Source of the DNA: Gammaproteobacteria bacterium UBA6724
Lineage (GTDB): Bacteria > Pseudomonadota > Gammaproteobacteria > Pseudomonadales > Azotimanducaceae
NCBI GenBank assembly: GCA_002454165.1
Contig: DKIG01000008.1
Location: 1-30,201, forward strand
DNA: 30,201 nucleotides
Reading direction: 5' to 3'
In this document: one piece after another, positions 25,386 through 30,201 of the stretch
Numbering within the stretch: position 1 is the stretch's first letter
Layout of the letters: each line of letters opens with the position of its first letter
Translations under genes and position numbers: made by a program
The notes under the pieces: generated by a model
What the model was told of the DNA's origin: nothing
Databases searched by the model: none
The model's input: the letters and a program-made list of their open reading frames with translations, nothing else

Positions 25386-26384
25386 ATGAGTTATTCAAAA
25401 CCCCCAGGTTATCTTGCCCTATCGGGCGGCGTTGGTGGTGCCAGGCTGGTGTTGGGCTTGGCACAACTGCTGCCACCAGAACAACTGACGGTCGTTGCCA
25501 ATACCGGAGACGACTTTCGGCATCTCGGGCTGGTTATCTGTCCTGACCTTGACACTCTCCTGTACACCCTGGCTGGCTGGAATAATCCACAGACAGGCTG
25601 GGGGCAGAGCGATGAAAGTTGGAACTTCCTGGATGGGCTTGCCAAGCTGGGCGGGGAAACTTGGTTCCGCCTTGGCGATAGGGACATGGCAACACACTTG
25701 ATGCGAACGCAACTGCTCGCTGAGGGTAGGTCCTTGTCTGAAGTCACGGCGCAGCTCAGTGTCAGGATGGGGGTAAAGCATTCGGTAGTGCCCATGACAG
25801 ATGATCCAGTGCAAACCTTTGTATGTACTAGAGAAGTTCGTACTAGAGATACTTCTGCTGAGCAGAGGACCCGGCTTGCCTTCCAGCATTATTTTGTCCG
25901 AGACGCCTGCGAACCCCAGGTAGAGAGATTTGAATTTGAGGGCATAGCTGCCGCCGCGCCGAGTCCGGGTTTCATGGCGGCATTGGAAGCTCGCCCTGCT
26001 GCTGTGATTATTTGTCCATCAAATCCCTTCGTCTCGGTTGATCCTGTGTTGAATATCCCCGGCGTGCAGGCAGGCATTAAAGCGACGGCGGCGCCGCTTA
26101 TTGCTGTCTCGCCCATCGTTGGCGGACAGGCAATCAGAGGGCCTGCCGCGAAGATGATGGCAGAACTGGGCATGCCCCAGACGGCACTCGGTGTTGCCCA
26201 ATACTATGTGGAATCCTACGGCGATCTGCTGAGCGGATTTGTTCTGGATCAACAGGACGAGTCGCTGCAGGACGAGATTGCCGCCTTGGGCTTGGCGACC
26301 AGTGTCACCAACACGGTCATGTCCGGGTTGCGTGACAAGACCAACCTGGCGGCTCATCTGCTTGATTTTGCAGCAAGGCTTTGA
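25386..26384 (+). CDS. cofD: Phospholactate-type transferase CofD (F420-0 or dehydro-F420-0 synthase)
   Basis: CofD transfers the phospho-acid moiety from the guanylylated precursor made by CofC to Fo, giving F420-0 or a variant. The N-terminal block LALSGGVGGARLVLGLA (Arg where many members have Lys) is followed by VVANTGDDFRHLGL, WFRLGDRDMATHLMRT, CPSNPFVSVDPVL and VSPIVGGQAIRGPAAKMM. I choose ATG 25386 (MSYSKPPGY), with GGA 9 nt upstream; the frame could open at TTG 25365, but this adds a non-conserved heptapeptide. Product length is 332 residues, normal for the family. cofC begins 3 bp after its stop. Confidence 0.94.
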   Translation: MSYSKPPGYLALSGGVGGARLVLGLAQLLPPEQLTVVANTGDDFRHLGLVICPDLDTLLYTLAGWNNPQTGWGQSDESWNFLDGLAKLGGETWFRLGDRDMATHLMRTQLLAEGRSLSEVTAQLSVRMGVKHSVVPMTDDPVQTFVCTREVRTRDTSAEQRTRLAFQHYFVRDACEPQVERFEFEGIAAAAPSPGFMAALEARPAAVIICPSNPFVSVDPVLNIPGVQAGIKATAAPLIAVSPIVGGQAIRGPAAKMMAELGMPQTALGVAQYYVESYGDLLSGFVLDQQDESLQDEIAALGLATSVTNTVMSGLRDKTNLAAHLLDFAARL

Positions 26385-26387
26385 AGG

Positions 26388-27083
26388 ATGACCACCACCG
26401 CCATCATCCCCATCAAACAACTGGAAAATGCCAAGCAACGACTTGGCTGTTTGTTGACAGCAGAAGAGCGGCAGTTACTGTTCACCGCTATGGTTAAGGA
26501 TGTGCTCAGGGTTGCCGAAGCCTGTGTGCAGATTGATCAAATCATGGTGGTGACCAACGATGTAGCCGTGACGGAATTGGCTTTGGGCTATGGTGCTGAG
26601 ACGCACCCGGAACCTGAGACACCGGGTTTGATTGAGGCGGTCACCCGCTCCGGGGAACTGCTCGCCGCCGCCCAGGTAACGACGATGCTGTTTTTACCCG
26701 GCGATGTGCCTTTGGTGACCTTGGAAGAAATTGAGACGGTGCTTGAAGGTTTTGGCAGGACAGAAGTAGCAGAGTTTCTGATTGTGCCGGCGCGTGACCT
26801 TGGTGGGTCTAACTGCGTCGCCTGTTCTCCCCCTGACTGTATGAAGTTCGGGTTTGGTACGGACAGTTTCAGACGCCACCTGGAGTTTGCCAGAAGTCTT
26901 GATATTGAACCTGTGGTACTCAAATTACCGGGACTGGGGCTTGATATTGATACCCCAGATGACCTGAGGGAGTTGATAAAAAGATTCAGGCAAGATCAGT
27001 GGGGCAAGTATGAGCATTGTCATACAATAGGTTGCCTGATTGAGGAGGGCATCTTGGACAAGATAGAAATGAGTGCTGAGTGA
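26388..27083 (+). CDS. cofC: 2-phospholactate/phosphoenolpyruvate-type guanylyltransferase CofC
   Basis: CofC activates a C3 phospho-acid with GTP for CofD. The 231-residue nucleotidyltransferase has the N-terminal IPIKQLENAKQRLG, the metal-binding LPGDVPLVTLEEIE, PARDLGGSNCVAC, MKFGFGTDSFRRHL and LGLDIDTPDDL motifs. Family members use 2-phospholactate (archaea), phosphoenolpyruvate (mycobacteria) or 3-phosphoglycerate (reported for a betaproteobacterial symbiont). The acid used here cannot be told by eye. AAGG lies immediately before the ATG, and the start is 3 bp after cofD, so tight coupling is likely. The C-terminal 25 or so residues after the last motif appear non-conserved. Confidence 0.9.
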   Translation: MTTTAIIPIKQLENAKQRLGCLLTAEERQLLFTAMVKDVLRVAEACVQIDQIMVVTNDVAVTELALGYGAETHPEPETPGLIEAVTRSGELLAAAQVTTMLFLPGDVPLVTLEEIETVLEGFGRTEVAEFLIVPARDLGGSNCVACSPPDCMKFGFGTDSFRRHLEFARSLDIEPVVLKLPGLGLDIDTPDDLRELIKRFRQDQWGKYEHCHTIGCLIEEGILDKIEMSAE

Positions 27084-27133
27084 TAGAATGGGCTCAGCCC
27101 GATTAGAAAATCGGAATTGTTTGGAGTTGGTTT
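27084..27133 (+). promoter_or_regulatory. cofC-fbiC gap with small inverted repeats
   Basis: The 50-bp gap holds CCGATT-AGAA-AATCGG, a perfect 6-bp stem with a 4-nt loop (about 27099-27114). GCTGAG and CTCAGC pair across the cofC stop. The FbiC ribosome-binding site GGAG (27123-27126) follows 7 nt before the ATG. The hairpins could tune expression or processing, but no terminator-like T-tract is present. Confidence 0.4.
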
Positions 27134-29632
27134 ATGTCCCATCAAGCAAGGATTGAACATCTGCTCTCTGAGGCTTACAAGCGTCGGCTGGATGATGTGG
27201 AGTTGGCTCTGTTGGCGGAGTCAGATGACACCCGAGCCTTGACAAGCCTTGCGGCTGAGTTGCGAGATCAGGGGCATCTGAACCGGGTTTCATACTCGCC
27301 TAAGGTCTTCATCCCCCTGACGCACCTGTGTCGCGATGTGTGTCACTACTGCACCTTTGCGCAGGTCCCCCGGAAACTGAAAGCACCCTATCTGACACCT
27401 GAGGAGGTATTAAAAATTGCTCAGGACGGTGCCCAGGCTGGTTGTAAAGAAGCGCTCTTCACGCTGGGCGACAAGCCAGAACTCCGATACAAGGCGGCAA
27501 GAGACGGCTTGAAGGAGTTGCGGCAGGATTCAACCCTTGCCTATTTGCGGGACATGGCAAAATTGGTGTTTGAGGAGACCGGGCTTTTCCCGCATCTCAA
27601 CCCAGGGTTGATGAACGCCGCCGAGTTGGCGGAATTGCGGACTGTCTCTATTTCCATGGGAATCATGCTGGAAACCGCCTCTGATCGACTGGCTGAAAAG
27701 GGCATGCCACACCATGGGTCTCCCGACAAGATACCTGCCAGGAGACTGGAAACAATAAGGCTGGCGGGCGAGGCAAGGGTGCCCTTTACCTCGGGCATTT
27801 TGATTGGCATTGGTGAAACGAGAAGGGAACGAATTGAAGCCCTGCTTGCGTTGCGGAATAGCCACGAATCTCATGGGCATATTCAGGAAATTATCATCCA
27901 GAACTTTCGGGCAAAACCGGACACCCTGATGGCAAATGCGCCAGAACCGGATCTGAATGAACTGCTGTGGACCCTGGCGCTTGCCCGGATCATCTTTGGC
28001 TCAAATATGAACATTCAGGCACCGCCTAACTTAAGCCCCGGCCTGCTTGAGCAGATCCTTGATGCTGGCATAAACGACTGGGGAGGAGTCTCGCCGGTCA
28101 CGCCCGACTATGTTAATCCAGAAGCACCCTGGCCCCACCTGACCCAGTTAACGGATGAAACTGCTAAATCTGGCAAGTTGCTGATGGAAAGGCTTGCCCT
28201 CTACCCGGAGTATGTGACTGATCTCTACTCTTGGGTTGACCCGGCTCTGGCGTCCCATGTCTTGCGCGCGGTTGATGGCGCCGGTTACCCGAGGACGGAA
28301 AGCTGGGCACCTGGCATGGTGGGGGAGCCGCCATCCCTGGACCTTGCCAGGGTCATCGGTATACCCGGGCGCAAGGTAAGAGAAAGTTTGGAAACTGTGT
28401 TGACGAAAGCCAAATCGGGCGCAGGGTTGGATGAGGCGGAGCTTGTCCAGCTGCTGGGTGCGCGCGGTGATGATTTCAGTTATGTCTGCCAGGCAGCCGA
28501 TCAACTTCGCAGGGAAGTGGTGGGCGATGAAGTAACCTACTGTGTGAATCGCAACATTAATTACACCAATATCTGTTATTTCAAATGTCAGTTCTGTGCA
28601 TTTTCAAAAGGCAAGATGAGTGAAAATCTTCGAGGCAGGCCCTATGACTTGACCCATGAAGAAATCATGCGCCGGACCAGGGAAGCATGGGAGAGAGGGG
28701 CGAGCGAGGTTTGTTTGCAAGGCGGGATACACCCGGAGTACACCGGGCAGACCTACCTGGACATCTGCCGTGCGATTAAGCAGGCGGCGCCAGATATGCA
28801 CATCCATGCCTTCTCACCTTTGGAAGTCTGGCAGGGTGCCAAAACACTGGACATGAACCTGAATGAATTTCTTGGGCAACTCAAGGTGGCCGGCCTGGGC
28901 ACCCTGCCCGGGACGGCGGCCGAGATACTTGACGACGAGGTCAGGGCAAGACTCTGCCCGGACAAGATCAACACTGCCCAATGGCTGGAAGTGATGGAAA
29001 CCGCCCATGACCAGGGGTTCAATACAACGGCGACCATCATGTGCGGTCATATTGAGCAATACCAGCATGTCGCCCGGCATCTGTTACGAATAAGAGATTT
29101 GCAGGCAAGGACAGGCGGGTTTACTGAGTTTGTCATTCTGCCCTTCGTCCACATGGAAGCACCCATTTATTTGAAAGGGAAAGCCAGACCTGGTCCCAGC
29201 TTTCGGGAAGCGGTTTTGATCCATGCCGTGGCGAGACTCGCTCTGCACCCACATTTTAGAAATATCCAGGCTTCCTGGACCAAACTGGGGCATGACGGCG
29301 TCCGCGCCTGTTTGCAATCTGGTGTGAATGATCTGGGCGGCACGCTGATGAACGAGACGATTACCAGAGCCGCCGGTGCCAGCCACGGTCAGGAGACGTC
29401 AGCGGTGGAAATGGAGCAGATCATAAGCAGTATTGGCAGGACAGCCCGGCAGCGTTCCACGACCTATGGCGAGGTGTCTGCCTTGCAGAAACAACGCTCA
29501 TTTAGTGCAGTTGAATTGCAACCCTTGATATATACAGCTGCCAAAAAATATGACAGAACAAAACCCAAGCGGGTACTTGTTCGTCCCGGCTTGGAAGCAG
29601 AGGAAAAGCTAGGTAGCCAGGACATTATTTAA
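27134..29632 (+). CDS. fbiC: Fo synthase, fused CofG-CofH (FbiC)
   Basis: A bifunctional radical SAM enzyme that makes the deazaflavin Fo from 5-amino-6-ribitylamino-uracil and tyrosine. The 832-residue protein joins a CofG-like N-terminal half to a CofH-like C-terminal half. Each half has a CX3CX2C cluster motif: Cys66/Cys70/Cys73 (HLCRDVCHYCTF) and Cys481/Cys485/Cys488 (NICYFKCQFCAF). Other markers are the CofG block FRAKPDTLMANAPEP and the CofH blocks NRNINYTN, CLQGGIHPEYTGQTY and LPGTAAEILDDEVR. Fusion is typical of actinobacterial FbiC, while most archaea and cyanobacteria keep separate genes. It is the last F420 gene. Both cysteine sets are intact, so Fo synthesis should work. Confidence 0.97.
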   Translation: MSHQARIEHLLSEAYKRRLDDVELALLAESDDTRALTSLAAELRDQGHLNRVSYSPKVFIPLTHLCRDVCHYCTFAQVPRKLKAPYLTPEEVLKIAQDGAQAGCKEALFTLGDKPELRYKAARDGLKELRQDSTLAYLRDMAKLVFEETGLFPHLNPGLMNAAELAELRTVSISMGIMLETASDRLAEKGMPHHGSPDKIPARRLETIRLAGEARVPFTSGILIGIGETRRERIEALLALRNSHESHGHIQEIIIQNFRAKPDTLMANAPEPDLNELLWTLALARIIFGSNMNIQAPPNLSPGLLEQILDAGINDWGGVSPVTPDYVNPEAPWPHLTQLTDETAKSGKLLMERLALYPEYVTDLYSWVDPALASHVLRAVDGAGYPRTESWAPGMVGEPPSLDLARVIGIPGRKVRESLETVLTKAKSGAGLDEAELVQLLGARGDDFSYVCQAADQLRREVVGDEVTYCVNRNINYTNICYFKCQFCAFSKGKMSENLRGRPYDLTHEEIMRRTREAWERGASEVCLQGGIHPEYTGQTYLDICRAIKQAAPDMHIHAFSPLEVWQGAKTLDMNLNEFLGQLKVAGLGTLPGTAAEILDDEVRARLCPDKINTAQWLEVMETAHDQGFNTTATIMCGHIEQYQHVARHLLRIRDLQARTGGFTEFVILPFVHMEAPIYLKGKARPGPSFREAVLIHAVARLALHPHFRNIQASWTKLGHDGVRACLQSGVNDLGGTLMNETITRAAGASHGQETSAVEMEQIISSIGRTARQRSTTYGEVSALQKQRSFSAVELQPLIYTAAKKYDRTKPKRVLVRPGLEAEEKLGSQDII

Positions 29633-29703
29633 TTGTTTTTGATCAAGAAAAAAGCCACGCAAAATACCGCGCTCCCAGGGTTTACCAGAGAGAGGAGAGA
29701 TTG
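29633..29703 (+). promoter_or_regulatory. Gap with strong ribosome-binding site for the DNA methyltransferase
   Basis: AGGAG at 29693-29697 lies 6 nt before the methyltransferase ATG (29704). The gap also has a short AT-rich TTGATCAA palindrome just after fbiC, but no convincing terminator. Confidence 0.6.
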
Positions 29704-30201
29704 ATGGCGGTGGAAGAAGTCACAGAAATCAGCAAAAACAAATTATATGTCAACGACAATCTTTCCATCTTGCTGGGCATGAACAGCGACTCTGTAGATT
29801 TGATTTATCTTGATCCACCGTTCAATTCCAAGCGAATTTATCGCGCACCCATTGGCACGGCGGCTGGCAAAAAAGAGGCGGGCTTCCAGGATATATGGAA
29901 ATGGAGCGAGGATGTTGATATACGCTTGGAAGCGTTTCTGGAGAAATATTCGAATCTCTTCGGTTTCATCAGCATGGCAGGGAATATTCACGGCTTGGCG
30001 ATGAAGGCGTATCTGACCTTTATGGCACAGCGAATTATTGAAATGCACCGAGTGTTGAAAGATACCGGCAGTGTATATCTGCATTGCGATCCGACCGCAT
30101 CGCACTATCTGAAGATTATTTTGGACGAGGTTTTTGGCAAGCATAATTTCAGGAATGAAATTGTGTGGACTTACCGGACCGGAGGCGCAAGCAAAACGCG
30201 A
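29704..30201 (+). CDS. Site-specific DNA methyltransferase (adenine type), partial at the window edge
   Basis: The first 166 codons of a methyltransferase that continues past the right edge. After the start MAVEEVTEISKNKLYV comes DNLSILLGMNSDSVDLIYLDPPFNS, carrying catalytic motif IV (DPPF) at about 38-41. The later block DTGSVYLHCDPTASHYLKIILDEVFG is usual in type III Mod and related beta-class adenine methyltransferases. The early DPPF order (motif IV before the SAM-binding region) supports the beta class. It may be a type III Mod with a Res partner beyond the edge, or an orphan enzyme. Recognition sequence is unknown. It is 71 bp after fbiC and has its own strong ribosome-binding site. Confidence 0.88.
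   Translation, partial: MAVEEVTEISKNKLYVNDNLSILLGMNSDSVDLIYLDPPFNSKRIYRAPIGTAAGKKEAGFQDIWKWSEDVDIRLEAFLEKYSNLFGFISMAGNIHGLAMKAYLTFMAQRIIEMHRVLKDTGSVYLHCDPTASHYLKIILDEVFGKHNFRNEIVWTYRTGGASKTR

Noticed and set aside
20000..28000. GC-skew switch supporting an origin at 23.3-23.8 kb
   Set aside because: Hand counts of a few 60-base lines either side gave no consistent shift; a full computed cumulative skew is needed, so I did not use it as evidence.
29632..29656. Possible terminator after fbiC (TTTTTGATCAAGAAAA)
   Set aside because: The stem is almost all A/T with no loop and a G-T mismatch; too weak to call.
29743..30144. 133-codon minus-strand open frame
   Set aside because: It is antisense to the methyltransferase with its DPPF motif and strong ribosome-binding site.

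Overview
The window looks like chromosomal DNA of an uncultured gammaproteobacterium. A complete, overlapping recC-recB-recD operon, a YihG-like acyltransferase, a DsbA-like membrane-anchored oxidoreductase and a nu-class glutathione transferase support that placement. The species cannot be named from the sequence alone. Coding density is high and base composition is moderate. No rRNA, tRNA, CRISPR array, transposase or phage gene was seen.

Left part (1-12,764). Positions 1-430 are a G+C-rich field of imperfect short repeats with one REP-like palindrome, and the 3' end of a minus-strand acyltransferase gene runs into it. Next comes a minus-strand operon: a hybrid PAS sensor histidine kinase/response regulator, then recC, recB and recD. 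The kinase ends 9 bp before recC, recC/recB overlap by 8 bp and recB/recD by 4 bp. The 3' end of recD is tandemly duplicated (91-bp period) into the gap before the acyltransferase.

Middle part (12,765-23,289). A small predicted membrane/coiled-coil protein is followed by lipid and acyl-CoA genes. Two adjacent acyl-CoA dehydrogenases (minus) are divergent from an acyl-CoA ligase that is translationally coupled to a DUF5916-type outer-membrane protein (plus). Convergent to these are a DsbA-like thioredoxin-fold protein, a YghU/YfcG-type glutathione transferase and a FATP/FadD6-type very-long-chain acyl-CoA synthetase (minus).

Intergenic region 23,290-23,863. This AT-rich region carries three perfect DnaA boxes (two as a tight inverted pair), a near-consensus IHF site and an inverted repeat. 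It is an origin-like architecture, although none of the usual origin neighbours (dnaA, dnaN, mnmG, parAB) is in view.

Right part (23,864-30,201). All genes are on the plus strand. Five consecutive genes encode coenzyme F420 metabolism: NADPH:F420 oxidoreductase (npdG/fno), cofE, cofD, cofC and a fused cofG-cofH (fbiC). FbiC makes Fo, CofC and CofD add the phospho-acid side chain, CofE adds glutamate, and NpdG exchanges hydride between NADP(H) and F420. F420 is uncommon in Gammaproteobacteria. No dehydro-F420 reductase (FbiB C-terminal domain) is visible, so which F420 variant is made stays open. The window ends inside an adenine-type DNA methyltransferase gene.
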